Assembly (NCBI RefSeq): GCF_014652315.1
Contig: NZ_BMYO01000004.1
Span: forward strand, 186,001-250,000
From: Jeongeupia chitinilytica
GTDB taxonomy: Bacteria > Pseudomonadota > Gammaproteobacteria > Burkholderiales > Chitinibacteraceae
Direction of reading: 5' to 3'
Length of the DNA: 64,000 bases
Under the pieces are notes generated by a model. That model was not told the DNA's origin and did no database searches. It worked only from the letters and a program-made list of their open reading frames with translations. Both the position numbers and the translations under genes were made by a program. Shown here piece by piece: positions 7,802 through 16,782 of this stretch; the first letter of the stretch is position 1, and each line of letters begins with the position of its first letter.

Positions 7802-8331
7802 TCGGAAATCGCAATGCGCAGGTCGAGATCGGGCCGGGTCAGATGCAGGCGGCGCGGCAGCGGCTGGCCGGCTGTGCGCGGCAGCCACTCGGACAGCTCG
7901 ATCCGCCAGCCGGCCTGCACGATGGTGCGCTTGCCGTCGGCATCACTGACCGTCGCCGGACTGGCCGGGTCCGCTTCGCCCTTCAGCCAGTGCACGAGGC
8001 CGTTGACCGGTACAGACCAGCCGAGGCCATCCAGCAACAGCGCATCGGCGTCGGCAGCACTGAGGACCCGTCCCTCGGCGTCGCGATAGCTGGCGCCACT
8101 GGCGGTCATCGTCAGCTCGGCCAGCGTCTGCCCCAGCGGGTTGTTCAGCGCCAGCCGGCTCTCGGCGGCATGCCAGGTCCAGACGAAGTTGGCGTAGTCG
8201 TTGCCTTGCGGGCGCTTGATGCTGACGCGCCCGAGTGCGACCAGATCGCCGGCAGCCGGCGGCGGCGGAACGCTGGCGCAGCCGGCCAGCAGCGCTGCAC
8301 CGAGCAGCGCCGAAGCGAACCGGCGCCTCAC
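7789..8331 (-). CDS. lolB: Outer-membrane lipoprotein LolB
   Basis: LolB receives lipoproteins from periplasmic LolA and inserts them into the outer membrane. The 180-residue product starts with a lipoprotein signal ending in LLAGC (Cys18). The residue after Cys18 is Ala, consistent with outer-membrane sorting. The rest forms the unclosed beta-barrel family domain, with W-x-W and NPLGQTLAELTMT. The start is a GTG at 8331, which overlaps the TGA of the upstream TPR gene by four bases, so the two are coupled. It overlaps ispE by 13 bases at its 3' end. Confidence 0.92.
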   Translation of the reverse strand: MRRRFASALLGAALLAGCASVPPPPAAGDLVALGRVSIKRPQGNDYANFVWTWHAAESRLALNNPLGQTLAELTMTASGASYRDAEGRVLSAADADALLLDGLGWSVPVNGLVHWLKGEADPASPATVSDADGKRTIVQAGWRIELSEWLPRTAGQPLPRRLHLTRPDLDLRIAISEWQP

Positions 8332-10109
8332 TTGGCGCCCAGCCGCTGTACCGTCTCCTGAACGATCTCGTTGCCCGGATCGAGCTTGATGGCCGCGTCG
8401 AACAGCTTGCGTGCGCCGCCCTTGTCACCGAGCTGCCAGAGCACCTCGGCCAGATGAGCCCCGATTTCGGGGTCGGGCATCCGCGCGTAGGCCTTCTCGA
8501 GCAGCGTTTTCGCATCGGCCAGCCGGCCCTGGCGATAACGCAGCCAGCCCATGCTGTCGAGCACGGTCGGATTGTCGGGCTCCTTGGCCAGCGCGGCATC
8601 GAGCAGCTTCTGCGACTCGGCCAGGCGGGCCGTATCGGTCGGTTTCGAGCGGTTGGCCAGCGTGTAGCCGAGCGCATTCATGCCGATGGCGCTGTCGGGT
8701 TCGAGTGCCAGATAACGCCGCAGCTCGGCCTCGGCCTCGTCCTGCCTGCCCATCAGGTCGGCAAACAGCGATCGGTCGTACATCAGGTCGGCACTGGCCG
8801 GATAGCGTTTGAGCCCTTCGCTCAGCACGTCATAACCCTTGCGGTACTGCTTGACCTCGCGCCAGATCGACGCTTCGAGCTGGATCTTCTCGATCTTCGC
8901 CTCGTCGTTCGGTGCCGGAATCGCCTTGACGGTCGCCTGCGCGCCATCGAGGTCGCCCAGCCGGGCCAGCACGCGCACAAGGCGCTTGTCGGCCGACAGC
9001 TTGAATTCGCCGTCGACACCTTCGTACCAGTCGCGCGCTTCGACGAAACGGTAGCGCTCTTCGGCAATCTGGCCGAGGTAATAGCGCAGGTTGCCGGTCT
9101 GCTGCGGTGCCAGTTCGGTCGCGCGCGTCAGGCGCTGTTCGGCCGTGTCGAGGTCGTGCAGCTGCAGCGCAACCAGACCGCTGCCGGTCAGCGCCTCGAG
9201 GTTGTTCGGCTGCAAGGCAAGCATTTCGTTGTAGACCTTGAGCGCCGCGTCGAGGCGGTTGGCCTCGACGTACTCGCGCGCGAGCGCCGACCGCAGCGCC
9301 ATCGACTTGGGCAGGCTGCGCTCGGCCGACTGCAGGTAGTCGATGCGCGCCTCGGGCGACGACGACTTGCCCATCAGCTGGGCGCGGTAAAGGATCGCCG
9401 GCTCCCAGTTGGCCTTGAGCCGGTTTGCTTCGTCGAGCTCCTTCAGCGCTTCGTCGATGCGACCGACGTTGGCCAGCGCCACGGCACGGGCAAAGTGCGC
9501 CTCGGCGAGCTGCGGGTACGGCGTCGTCAGCTCCTCGGTGAGCCGGAGTGCCGCTTCACGGTCGGTGTTCTTGTCCCAGAGCATGTGCATCTGCAGGAAG
9601 AACGGCGCGATTTCCTGCGGCTGGGCGGCAAGCAGCGCCTGGATGTGCGGCTTGGCCTCATCGAGGCGGTTGGCACGGATCAGCAGGCTGAGCATCACCT
9701 GACGCGCCGCAGCCGAATCGGGTACCGCGTCGATCCAGCGCTGCGCGTCGTCACGGGCGATCGACAGCTGGCCGCTGCCGATCGCCACTTCGGTCGCGCG
9801 TCGCGCGACGCGCGGATCGTTGGTCCGCTGCGCCAGATCGTGCCAGGTCTGCGCCGCCAGCTGCGGCCGGTCGCGCTGCAGTGCGATGTCGCCGACGAGG
9901 AAGCGCAGCAGCAGTTCGCTGGTCAGCGGTACCTTGGGCAGCTTGTCGTCGGGAATCGCATCCTCGTCGAGCCCCGGCGCAGTTTCGGCAGCCGGTTCGC
10001 TGGCGTTGCCCGACGGGGCCGGTGCGCCGCCCATCGACGCGCAGGCCGAGAGCCCGAGTGCGAGCAACAGGGCCGACAGCAGGGTACGAACGGCGGGCGG
10101 ATTGGTCAT
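8328..10109 (-). CDS. Tetratricopeptide-repeat lipoprotein
   Basis: A 593-residue exported lipoprotein: signal peptide with lipobox LSAC (Cys23), an acidic/proline linker, then TPR-type helix pairs throughout (alanine-rich repeats with A-L/W-Y-P spacing from about residue 60 to the end). TPR scaffolds mediate protein contacts, often in envelope assembly. The family is common directly upstream of lolB in betaproteobacteria, and the GTGA overlap couples the two genes. This suggests a role in outer-membrane lipoprotein or envelope biogenesis, though no mechanism is visible. It is transcribed away from mutM, with 94 bases between them. Confidence 0.88.
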   Translation of the reverse strand: MTNPPAVRTLLSALLLALGLSACASMGGAPAPSGNASEPAAETAPGLDEDAIPDDKLPKVPLTSELLLRFLVGDIALQRDRPQLAAQTWHDLAQRTNDPRVARRATEVAIGSGQLSIARDDAQRWIDAVPDSAAARQVMLSLLIRANRLDEAKPHIQALLAAQPQEIAPFFLQMHMLWDKNTDREAALRLTEELTTPYPQLAEAHFARAVALANVGRIDEALKELDEANRLKANWEPAILYRAQLMGKSSSPEARIDYLQSAERSLPKSMALRSALAREYVEANRLDAALKVYNEMLALQPNNLEALTGSGLVALQLHDLDTAEQRLTRATELAPQQTGNLRYYLGQIAEERYRFVEARDWYEGVDGEFKLSADKRLVRVLARLGDLDGAQATVKAIPAPNDEAKIEKIQLEASIWREVKQYRKGYDVLSEGLKRYPASADLMYDRSLFADLMGRQDEAEAELRRYLALEPDSAIGMNALGYTLANRSKPTDTARLAESQKLLDAALAKEPDNPTVLDSMGWLRYRQGRLADAKTLLEKAYARMPDPEIGAHLAEVLWQLGDKGGARKLFDAAIKLDPGNEIVQETVQRLGAK

Positions 10110-10203
10110 GGCGACGGCTTGGCCTGTTTTATGTTAGACAGACTGATCTTAATGAATCGGCGTGACGGCGTCCAAACGCCGGCACGCTTTACCAGTAAAG
10201 ACC

Positions 10204-11019
10204 ATGCCCGAACTTCCCGAAGTCGAAACTACGCGTCGCGGCGTCGCCCCCTATCTTGATGACGCCGTCGTGCAGTCGCTGATCGTCCGCGAGGCGAGGC
10301 TGCGCTGGCCGATTCCGGCCGGACTGCCGGACTTGCTGGCCGGACAGCCGATACGCTCGTTGCGGCGCCGCGCCAAATATTTGCTGATCGGGTTCGACAG
10401 CGGCACGGCCATCCTCCACCTCGGCATGAGCGGCAGCCTGCGCGTACTGACCGAGGCCTACCCGCCCGAAAAGCACGATCATTTCGACCTGGTCCTGACT
10501 TCGGGCGTGCGGCTGCGCTACCGCGATCCGCGCCGCTTCGGCGCACTGCTGTGGGCCGACGGCGATGGCAGCGACCACCCGCTGATTGCCGCGCTGGGGC
10601 CGGAGCCGCTGTCCGGCGCCTTCGACGCCGCCCATCTCGCCGCAGCGCTGGCGCGTACGCGCCGCGCGGTGAAGCTGGTGATCATGGACAACCATGTCGT
10701 CGTCGGCGTCGGCAACATCTACGCGTCCGAGTCGCTGTTCCGCGCCGGCGTCCATCCGGAGCGGCCGGCCAGCACGCTGAGTGCCGCCGAAACCGCGATG
10801 CTGACCGAGGCGATCAAGGCGACGCTGGCGGAGGCGATCACCGCCGGCGGCAGTACGCTGCGCGACTTCGTCGACTCCGAAGGCAAGCCCGGCTACTTCC
10901 AGCTCAACGCCTTCGTCTATGGCCGGAATGACACACCCTGCCGCGTTTGCGGCACGCTCATCCGGCAAATCCGTATCGGCCAGCGGACAAGCTACTACTG
11001 CCCCCACTGCCAGCGTTGA
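10204..11019 (+). CDS. mutM: Formamidopyrimidine-DNA glycosylase (Fpg)
   Basis: MutM removes 8-oxoguanine and formamidopyrimidines from DNA and cleaves the abasic strand. The 271-residue product begins MPELPEVE, giving the catalytic N-terminal Pro and Glu after Met removal. It has HLGMSGSLRV, the RYRDPRRFG loop, GNIYASESLFRAGV, and a C-terminal zinc finger with C-x2-C then C-x2-C at the very end. The start is fixed by the required MPE N-terminus. It is divergent from the TPR gene and followed 60 bases later by the dynamin-like gene. Confidence 0.98.
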   Translation: MPELPEVETTRRGVAPYLDDAVVQSLIVREARLRWPIPAGLPDLLAGQPIRSLRRRAKYLLIGFDSGTAILHLGMSGSLRVLTEAYPPEKHDHFDLVLTSGVRLRYRDPRRFGALLWADGDGSDHPLIAALGPEPLSGAFDAAHLAAALARTRRAVKLVIMDNHVVVGVGNIYASESLFRAGVHPERPASTLSAAETAMLTEAIKATLAEAITAGGSTLRDFVDSEGKPGYFQLNAFVYGRNDTPCRVCGTLIRQIRIGQRTSYYCPHCQR

Positions 11020-11079
11020 CAACCGTCGCGCGCGCGGGTGATAACAGCGGCAATATTTACAATACGAGGCCGTGAGCCC

Positions 11080-13098
11080 ATGAGCACCGATTACCTGCAT
11101 CGCGACGATGTCGCCGTCAACGATCCGACCGACGCAGGCGATCGCCTCGTCGGCGACTTCCAGGCCTACAGCCAGTGGCGCGCGACGCTGACGCAGTCGG
11201 TGGCGCAACTGTCGCGCTGGCTCACCGAACAGGACCTCGACGACGCGCAGACCCAGCTGCGCATCAACGCGCTGCAGGGCAAGCTGCGCGACGACAAGCT
11301 CAACATCGCCTTTGTCGCCGAGTTCTCGCGCGGCAAGTCCGAACTGATCAACGCCATCTTCTTCGCCCACTACGGCAAGCGCGTGCTGCCCTCGTCGGCG
11401 GGACGGACGACGATGTGTCCGACCGAGCTGCTGTACGACGCCAGCGAATTCCCGGCGATCAAGCTGCTGCCGATCGAAACCCGCGGCGCGAACGTCACCA
11501 CCAGCGAATACCGCCGCTATCCGGAAGAGTGGACGACGATCGCCCTCGACCTCGACAACCCGGACCAGTTGCTTGCGGCCTTCCGCCGCGTCGGCGAAAC
11601 CCGCCGGGTTTCGCTGGCCGAAGCGCAGAAGTACGGGCTGTACGACGCCAGCGATGCAGACCAGCAACTGGTGGTCGGCGCCGACGGCACGATCGAGATT
11701 CCGTGCTGGCGCCACGCCATCATCAACTTCCCGCACCCGCTGCTCGAACAGGGGCTGGTCATCCTCGATACGCCGGGGCTGAACGCCATCGGTACCGAGC
11801 CCGAGCTGACGCTGAACCTGCTGCCGAACGCGCACGCCATCCTGTTCATCCTTGCCGCCGAGACCGGCGTCACCAAGAGCGATATCGACGTGTGGCGCAA
11901 CCACATCGGCAAATCGCAGGGTAGCGGTCGCGGCCGGCTGGTCGTGCTCAACAAGATCGATACGCTGTGGGACGAACTGAAATCGCCGGCCGAAACGGAT
12001 GCCGAAATTGCCCGCCAGGTCGACAGCACCGCGCAGCTGCTCGGCATCTCTACCCGGCAGGTCTATCCGGTCTCCGCACAGAAGGCGCTGGTCGCCAAGG
12101 TGCAGGACAACCCCGCGCTGCTCGAACGTGCCCGCCTGACCGCGCTGGAAACCGCACTGTCCGAAGAGCTGCTGCCGGCCAAGCTCGACATCGTCCGCGA
12201 CGCGACGGTGACCGAGGTCGAAGACATCGTCATGGCCACGCGCGGCATCCTCTCGGCGCGGCGTGACGGCGTGACCGAACAGCTGTTCGAGCTGACCGGA
12301 CTGCGCGGCAAGAACCAGGACGTCGTCGCGCAGATGATGGACAAGGTCCAGGCCGACAAGCGCGAGTTCGAACAGGGACTGGTGCGCTTCCAGGCACTGC
12401 GCTCGATCTTCTCGCAGCAGCAGAACCAGCTGCTGACACTGTTGGGCATGGACGCGCTGAAGGCTCAGATCGCCGGCATCCGCGCCGAAATGGAACGCAG
12501 CCTGTTCTCGTTCGGCGAATCCGGTCTGCGCGCGATCATGGACCGCTTCTTCAGGGACGTGAACGACAACATCAGCAAGGCCGCCGAACAGGTCGCCGAA
12601 GTGCAGGCGATGATGGCGGCGATGTACAAGAAGTTCAGCGAGGAACACGGTCTCGGCCAGGTCACCCCGCCGCCGTTCTCGACGCTCAAGTACCACAAGG
12701 AGCTGGCACGGCTGGAGAAGTCGTTCCGCGAGCACTTCAATACCGTCGGCAAGCTGCTGACGACCAGCCAGGGCCGCCTGACGCACAAGTTCTTCGAGAC
12801 CGTCGCCAGCCGGGTCGTCTACGTGTTCGAAGTTGCGAACCGCGACGTCGAGCACTGGCTCAAGGCAGTGATGGCGCCGATGGAAACGCAGGTCAAGGAA
12901 CACCAGCTGCAGCTGCGCCGCCGGCTCGAGAGCATCAAGCGCATCCACAAGGCCACCGACACGCTCGAAGGCCGGATCGAGGAGCTCGAGGACATCGACC
13001 GCCAGCTCGCCCAACAGCTGGCCGAGCTGAACGAGCGCCAGCGCGCGGTGTTCACGGTGCTGAACGCCGGCATGGTCCGCGAGGGCCGTGCCGCCTGA
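11080..13098 (+). CDS. Dynamin-family GTPase
   Basis: A 672-residue large GTPase of the bacterial dynamin type, proteins that reshape or repair membranes. Motifs in order: P-loop AEFSRGKSELINAIF (about residue 84; the first Gly of the usual G-x4-GKS is Ala), G2 threonines in AGRTTMCPTELL, G3 DTPGLNAIG, and G4 LNKIDTLWDE. Long helices follow (about 390-670), including coiled-coil-like stretches such as RIEELEDIDRQLAQQLAEL at the C-terminus. No transmembrane helix is obvious, so membrane contact would be peripheral. The start ATG at 11080 has a GAGG site upstream. It stands alone between mutM and a terminator, with no second dynamin gene beside it. Confidence 0.9.
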   Translation: MSTDYLHRDDVAVNDPTDAGDRLVGDFQAYSQWRATLTQSVAQLSRWLTEQDLDDAQTQLRINALQGKLRDDKLNIAFVAEFSRGKSELINAIFFAHYGKRVLPSSAGRTTMCPTELLYDASEFPAIKLLPIETRGANVTTSEYRRYPEEWTTIALDLDNPDQLLAAFRRVGETRRVSLAEAQKYGLYDASDADQQLVVGADGTIEIPCWRHAIINFPHPLLEQGLVILDTPGLNAIGTEPELTLNLLPNAHAILFILAAETGVTKSDIDVWRNHIGKSQGSGRGRLVVLNKIDTLWDELKSPAETDAEIARQVDSTAQLLGISTRQVYPVSAQKALVAKVQDNPALLERARLTALETALSEELLPAKLDIVRDATVTEVEDIVMATRGILSARRDGVTEQLFELTGLRGKNQDVVAQMMDKVQADKREFEQGLVRFQALRSIFSQQQNQLLTLLGMDALKAQIAGIRAEMERSLFSFGESGLRAIMDRFFRDVNDNISKAAEQVAEVQAMMAAMYKKFSEEHGLGQVTPPPFSTLKYHKELARLEKSFREHFNTVGKLLTTSQGRLTHKFFETVASRVVYVFEVANRDVEHWLKAVMAPMETQVKEHQLQLRRRLESIKRIHKATDTLEGRIEELEDIDRQLAQQLAELNERQRAVFTVLNAGMVREGRAA

Positions 13099-13122
13099 GC
13101 CCGGTCCCGCTTGATCCGGAGC

Positions 13123-13151
13123 AAAAAGCCGCGCCACTGCGCGGCTTTTTG
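13123..13151 (+). terminator. Rho-independent terminator after the dynamin-like gene
   Basis: A-run, 7-bp GC stem GCCGCGC/GCGCGGC with loop CACT, then TTTTTG. The A/T runs extend the stem and make it potentially active in both directions. Confidence 0.9.
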
Positions 13152-13208
13152 TTTGGGTACGGCGGCCGGCAGCGCTACCATCTCCGGCATTGCCCACGGA
13201 GGAATACC

Positions 13209-13964
13209 ATGTCCGCATCCGAACAAGTCCAGCTGGAAATCTGCGCCGGCTCGGTTTACTCGTGTCTGGCCGCGCAGGAAGGCGGCGCCGCACGCGTCGA
13301 GTTCTGCGACAACCTGCTCGAGGGCGGCACCACGCCGTCGCACGGCGCGATCGCCGTCGCACGCGACCGGCTGTGGATCACGCTGAACGTCATCATCCGT
13401 CCTCGTGGCGGCGACTTCCTTTACGACGAGATCGAGTTCGAGGTGATGAAGCGCGACATTCTCGCCTGCAAGAAGATCGGCGCCGACGGCGTGGTGATCG
13501 GCCTGCTGACCGCCGACGGTGACGTCGACGTCGCCCGGACCCGCGAGCTCGTCGAACTCGCCGCGCCGATGCAGGTGAGCTTCCACCGTGCCTTCGACGT
13601 CGCCCGCGACCCGCTCAAGGCGCTCGAGGACGTGATCGCCACCGGCTGCAACCGGCTGCTCACCAGCGGCCAGGCACCGAGTGCGCTCGAAGGTGCCGCG
13701 ATGCTCAAACGGCTGAACGAGATCGCCGGCGACCGGCTGGTCGTGATGCCCGGGGCCGGCGTGCGCGGTCACAACATTGCCGAACTGGTCAGGCTGACCG
13801 GCTGCCGCGAGTACCACAGCTCGGGCCGCGCACCGCGCGACAGCGCGATGCGCTACCGCAACGCCGTGGTCAAGATGGGTGCACCGGGTCAGGACGAATA
13901 CGCGATCGTCGACACCGACGCGACGCTGGTGCGCGAGCTGGTCGCCAACGCCCGCGGGGCGTGA
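13209..13964 (+). CDS. cutC: CutC-family protein
   Basis: A 251-residue TIM-barrel protein of the CutC family, named for copper homeostasis, although a direct copper role is disputed. Features: LEICAGSVYSCLAAQEGGA near the N-terminus, RPRGGDFLYDEIE, GADGVVIGLLTADGDVD, FHRAFDVARDP, LTSGQAPSALEG, MPGAGVR and the closing EYHSSGRAPRDSAM. The start ATG at 13209 has GGAGG at 13199-13203. It converges on the oxidoreductase gene with three bases between the stops. No copper regulatory site was seen nearby. Confidence 0.95.
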   Translation: MSASEQVQLEICAGSVYSCLAAQEGGAARVEFCDNLLEGGTTPSHGAIAVARDRLWITLNVIIRPRGGDFLYDEIEFEVMKRDILACKKIGADGVVIGLLTADGDVDVARTRELVELAAPMQVSFHRAFDVARDPLKALEDVIATGCNRLLTSGQAPSALEGAAMLKRLNEIAGDRLVVMPGAGVRGHNIAELVRLTGCREYHSSGRAPRDSAMRYRNAVVKMGAPGQDEYAIVDTDATLVRELVANARGA

Positions 13965-13967
13965 CGC

Positions 13968-15005
13968 TCAGAGGCCGATGCGCTGGCCGCTCTTGCTGCT
14001 GGAGATCGCCGCCTCGATGACCCGCATCACCGCAACGGCGTCGGACGGCATCACCGGGTTCGGACCGACGCCGAGCAGCGCATCGCGGATGCCGGCGTAG
14101 TAGGCGGTGTATTCGCCGCGCGGCAGGTCGACGTGCTGCTTGCGTGGCTCGCCGTCGGTCCCGGTGTACAGCGTCATCTGCCGCGCATCGAACGCCCACG
14201 CCGGATGCCCCGGCCGCATGCCGGCACGCAGCTGCTCGGCCTGGCTGTCGACCCCGTCGACAACCAGACTGCCGCTGCTGCCGTGCACGAGAAAGCGGTG
14301 GCCACCACCGACAACCAGATTGCTGACGCCGAGCACGACGCGCAGCTCGCGGTAGCCGAGCACGACATGCACGTCGTCGTCGGACAGCGCACCGTCACGC
14401 CGCAGTGCCAGATCGGCCCAGACCGTTTGCGGCACGCCAAAGAGCTGCAGCGCTTGGTCGACGAGATGCGGGCCGAAGTCGTACCACAGCCCGGCACCGG
14501 CTTGCGCGCCTTCGCGCCAGCGCGGCCTCACCTCGGGGCGGAAGCGGTCGATCCGGCTTTCGAACTGTCTGACCGCGCCGATCCGCCCTGCGGCAATCGC
14601 AGCGCGCACGGCAATGAAATCGGCATGCCAGCGCGCATTGTGGAACACCGACAGCAAGCGGCCGTTCTGCGCGGCCAATGCCGCCAGCCCCTCGGCTTCG
14701 GCGGCGGTCAGCGTGAACGGCTTGTCGACGACGACATTGCGGCCGGCCAGCAGCGCGGCACGGGCCAGCGGTGCGTGACTGTCGTTCGGCGTTGCAATCA
14801 CCACCAGATCGAGGTCGCGCCGGGCGATCAGCGCCTCGGCATCGGGTTCGACCCCGACATCCGGCCAGTCGGCACCGACCGCCAGCGGCCGGCTCGATGC
14901 GATCGCAGCCAGCTTCAATCCCGGCGTCGCGGCAATCAGCGGCGCATGGAAGGTCTTGCCGGCATGCCCGTAGCCGATCAGACCCACCTGTAGTTGTTTC
15001 TTCAC
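13968..15005 (-). CDS. Gfo/Idh/MocA-family oxidoreductase
   Basis: A 345-residue NAD(P)-dependent oxidoreductase acting on a sugar-like or other polyol substrate. The N-terminal Rossmann domain starts GLIGYGHAGKTFHAPLI and includes the family motif DKPFTLTAAEAE at about residue 95, with the Lys thought to be catalytic. The C-terminal alpha/beta domain has the GPHLVDQALQLFG motif with a His typical of YdgJ-like members. I choose the GTG at 15005, preceded by AAAGGGAG, rather than a TTG six codons upstream. It is divergent from the DUF482 gene. The substrate cannot be told from sequence. Confidence 0.9.
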   Translation of the reverse strand: MKKQLQVGLIGYGHAGKTFHAPLIAATPGLKLAAIASSRPLAVGADWPDVGVEPDAEALIARRDLDLVVIATPNDSHAPLARAALLAGRNVVVDKPFTLTAAEAEGLAALAAQNGRLLSVFHNARWHADFIAVRAAIAAGRIGAVRQFESRIDRFRPEVRPRWREGAQAGAGLWYDFGPHLVDQALQLFGVPQTVWADLALRRDGALSDDDVHVVLGYRELRVVLGVSNLVVGGGHRFLVHGSSGSLVVDGVDSQAEQLRAGMRPGHPAWAFDARQMTLYTGTDGEPRKQHVDLPRGEYTAYYAGIRDALLGVGPNPVMPSDAVAVMRVIEAAISSSKSGQRIGL

Positions 15006-15097
15006 CGTGCGGCTCCCTTTCAACCGCCCCTTTCTACGCCGCCTTGCCGTTGCTGTCGCTCGGGCTTTACCCTAGCTGCAACGCCACGGAACGGTTC

Positions 15098-16243
15098 ATG
15101 GACATCCAGCTTCATTCTCGTATCGCGTCGCTCGACGCCGCACGCTGGAACACGCTGGCCGGCAGCCAGACGGTGCTGCAGCATGCCTTCCTCGATGCGC
15201 TCGAACAGAGCGGCAGCGTGCTCGCCCAAACCGGCTGGCAGCCGTGCCACCTGGCGCTGGACGGACTCGCCGCAGCAATCCCGCTGTACCTGAAAGCACA
15301 CTCGTTCGGCGAGTACGTGTTCGACTGGTCGTGGGCGCGCGCCTACGAACAGCACGGCCTCGACTACTACCCGAAACTCGTCGCCGCGGTACCGTTCACA
15401 CCGGTGCCGGGCCCCCGCCTGCTGGCATCAACCGATGCACAGCGCCAGCAACTGGCGCACGGACTGCAGGCAGCCGCCGAATCGCTCGGCGCCGGCTCGG
15501 TCCACGTGCTGTTCCACGACGACGACGACGGCCGTGCGCTGGAAGCCGCCGGCTTCTTCCTGCGCAGCCAGATCCAGTTCCACTGGCAACGACAACCGGA
15601 CTGGCGCGATTTCGACGACTTCCTCGACGCGCTTAAGCGCGACAAACGCAAGAAAATCCGCCAGGAGCGGCGCAAGGTCATGGACGCCGGCATCGAGATC
15701 GTCCGCAAGCGCGGCGCGGCGATCACCGAAGCGGACTGGCGCTTCTTCACGGCCTGCTACGCCAATACCTACGACGAGCATCGCAGCAGCCCGTACCTGA
15801 ACCTCGACTTCTTCCTGCGGCTCTGGCGATCCCTGCCCGAGAGCTGCCTGCTGATCCTTGCCTACCGGAACGGCCGTCCTGTTGCCGCTGCGCTAGATCT
15901 GGTCGACGGCGACAGGCTTTACGGCCGCTACTGGGGCGCGCAGTGGGACGACGCCGGTTTCGTTCCGGCACTGCACTTCGAGTTGTGCTACTACCAAGGC
16001 ATCGAATTTGCCCTCGAACAGGCACTACCGGTCTTCGAAGGCGGCGCCCAGGGCGAACACAAACTCGCCCGCGGCTTTTCACCCGTACTGACACGCTCTG
16101 CACACTGGCTGCGCCACCCCGGCTTCCACCAGGCCATCGCCCGCGCCGTTCATCAGGAAACGCGGCAGATTACATACAGCATCAATGAGCTGGTTGAACG
16201 AGCTGCGCGCCCTACGTCCTTGCCCAGCGATCCAGAGCGCTGA
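15098..16243 (+). CDS. DUF482/GNAT-type acyltransferase-like protein
   Basis: A 381-residue protein of the DUF482 (peptidogalycan-biosynthesis-like, FemAB/GNAT fold) family. Recognisable stretches are YLKAHSFGEYVFDWSWA, the KRDKRKKIRQERRK basic helix, a RYWGAQ segment, HFELCYYQGIEFA, FEGGAQGEHKLARGF, and HWLRHPGFHQAI near the C-terminus. The family is widespread in proteobacteria; an acyl or aminoacyl transfer to a peptide is inferred from the fold, and the biochemical role is not established. The start ATG at 15098 has a GGAACGG site. It is the last gene before the tad locus and on the same strand, but 183 bases away, so it is probably separate. Confidence 0.9.
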   Translation: MDIQLHSRIASLDAARWNTLAGSQTVLQHAFLDALEQSGSVLAQTGWQPCHLALDGLAAAIPLYLKAHSFGEYVFDWSWARAYEQHGLDYYPKLVAAVPFTPVPGPRLLASTDAQRQQLAHGLQAAAESLGAGSVHVLFHDDDDGRALEAAGFFLRSQIQFHWQRQPDWRDFDDFLDALKRDKRKKIRQERRKVMDAGIEIVRKRGAAITEADWRFFTACYANTYDEHRSSPYLNLDFFLRLWRSLPESCLLILAYRNGRPVAAALDLVDGDRLYGRYWGAQWDDAGFVPALHFELCYYQGIEFALEQALPVFEGGAQGEHKLARGFSPVLTRSAHWLRHPGFHQAIARAVHQETRQITYSINELVERAARPTSLPSDPER

Positions 16244-16365
16244 AAACAGGCCGGCAAGCCAGGTACTAAACCGAAAGCCAGTCAAATTCCGCCGATTTTT
16301 CAAGTTCAAGCCGTTCGTCAGCCAAACCGGCTTGTCATGTATTGCCCTCCTAAGCTGCAACTGAA

Positions 16366-16395
16366 ACTGACCGAATAAGAAATTATTTGGTCAGT
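16366..16395 (+). promoter_or_regulatory. 13-bp hairpin with GAAA tetraloop upstream of flp
   Basis: ACTGACCGAATAA, then GAAA, then TTATTTGGTCAGT. As RNA this makes a full 13-bp stem with one G-U pair and a GNRA tetraloop, ending 31 bases before the flp start codon. It is either a 5' untranslated-region stabiliser or an operator dyad. A small second hairpin TGGC-ATA-GCCA overlaps its end at 16395-16405. Confidence 0.6.
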
Positions 16396-16426
16396 GGCAT
16401 AGCCATAAATTGCCAGGAGAGATGTC

Positions 16427-16603
16427 ATGAAATTTCGTCTTGCACTTCCCCGTCAACAACGCGGAGCCACGGCGATCGAGTACGCACTTGTCGCGGCCTT
16501 GATTGCCATCGTCATCGCCGTAGCCGCGACTACGCTCGGGACACAAATCACAGCGGTATTCACCCGGATCACGACCTGCCTCAGCGGTGGCGCATGCACT
16601 TGA
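16427..16603 (+). CDS. flp: Flp-family type IVb pilin
   Basis: Major pilin of the Tad/Flp pilus, 58 residues. The basic leader (residues 1-13) ends at Gly13. The cleavage motif G/ATAIEYAL puts Glu at +5 and Tyr at +6, the signature of Flp pilins. A hydrophobic helix, LVAALIAIVIAVAA, follows, then a short tail with cysteines at 51 and 57. The start ATG at 16427 has AGGAGA at 16414-16419. It precedes the tad machinery genes and is flanked by RNA hairpins, consistent with separate, high expression. The two tail cysteines could form a disulphide; this is inference. Confidence 0.95.
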   Translation: MKFRLALPRQQRGATAIEYALVAALIAIVIAVAATTLGTQITAVFTRITTCLSGGACT

Positions 16604-16620
16604 GGTCAGCATTTGATTCG

Positions 16621-16666
16621 CGCCACTGCCGGGCTCGCTAACCAACTGTTGTTCCCGGCATTGGCG
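16621..16666 (+). other. Hairpin between flp and tadE
   Basis: CGCCA-c-TGCCGGG pairs with CCCGGCA-t-TGGCG around a 20-base loop: 12 base pairs with one mismatch, starting 17 bases after the flp stop. There is no T run, so it is not a standard terminator. It could stabilise the 3' end of a short flp mRNA or partially attenuate read-through into the tad genes. Confidence 0.5.
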
Positions 16667-16782
16667 ATGCAACGCCCTTGATATCCCAGCCATACAAGTT
16701 CGCCGGACGTAGGAAGGGTTGGCCGACCAGGCGCCGCCATACGTCGATAAAAATCGATCGACATTCAGGCAGGGAATACACC

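Noticed and set aside
8235..10259. A 674-residue plus-strand open frame opposite the TPR lipoprotein gene
   Set aside because: Shadow of the minus-strand TPR gene, which has a signal peptide with lipobox and repeat structure.
10189..13362. A 1057-residue open frame on the minus strand across mutM, the dynamin-like gene and cutC
   Set aside because: It is an antisense shadow typical of GC-rich DNA. The plus-strand frames carry the clear mutM, dynamin and CutC motifs; the minus frame has an Arg/Gln/Val-rich, domain-free sequence.
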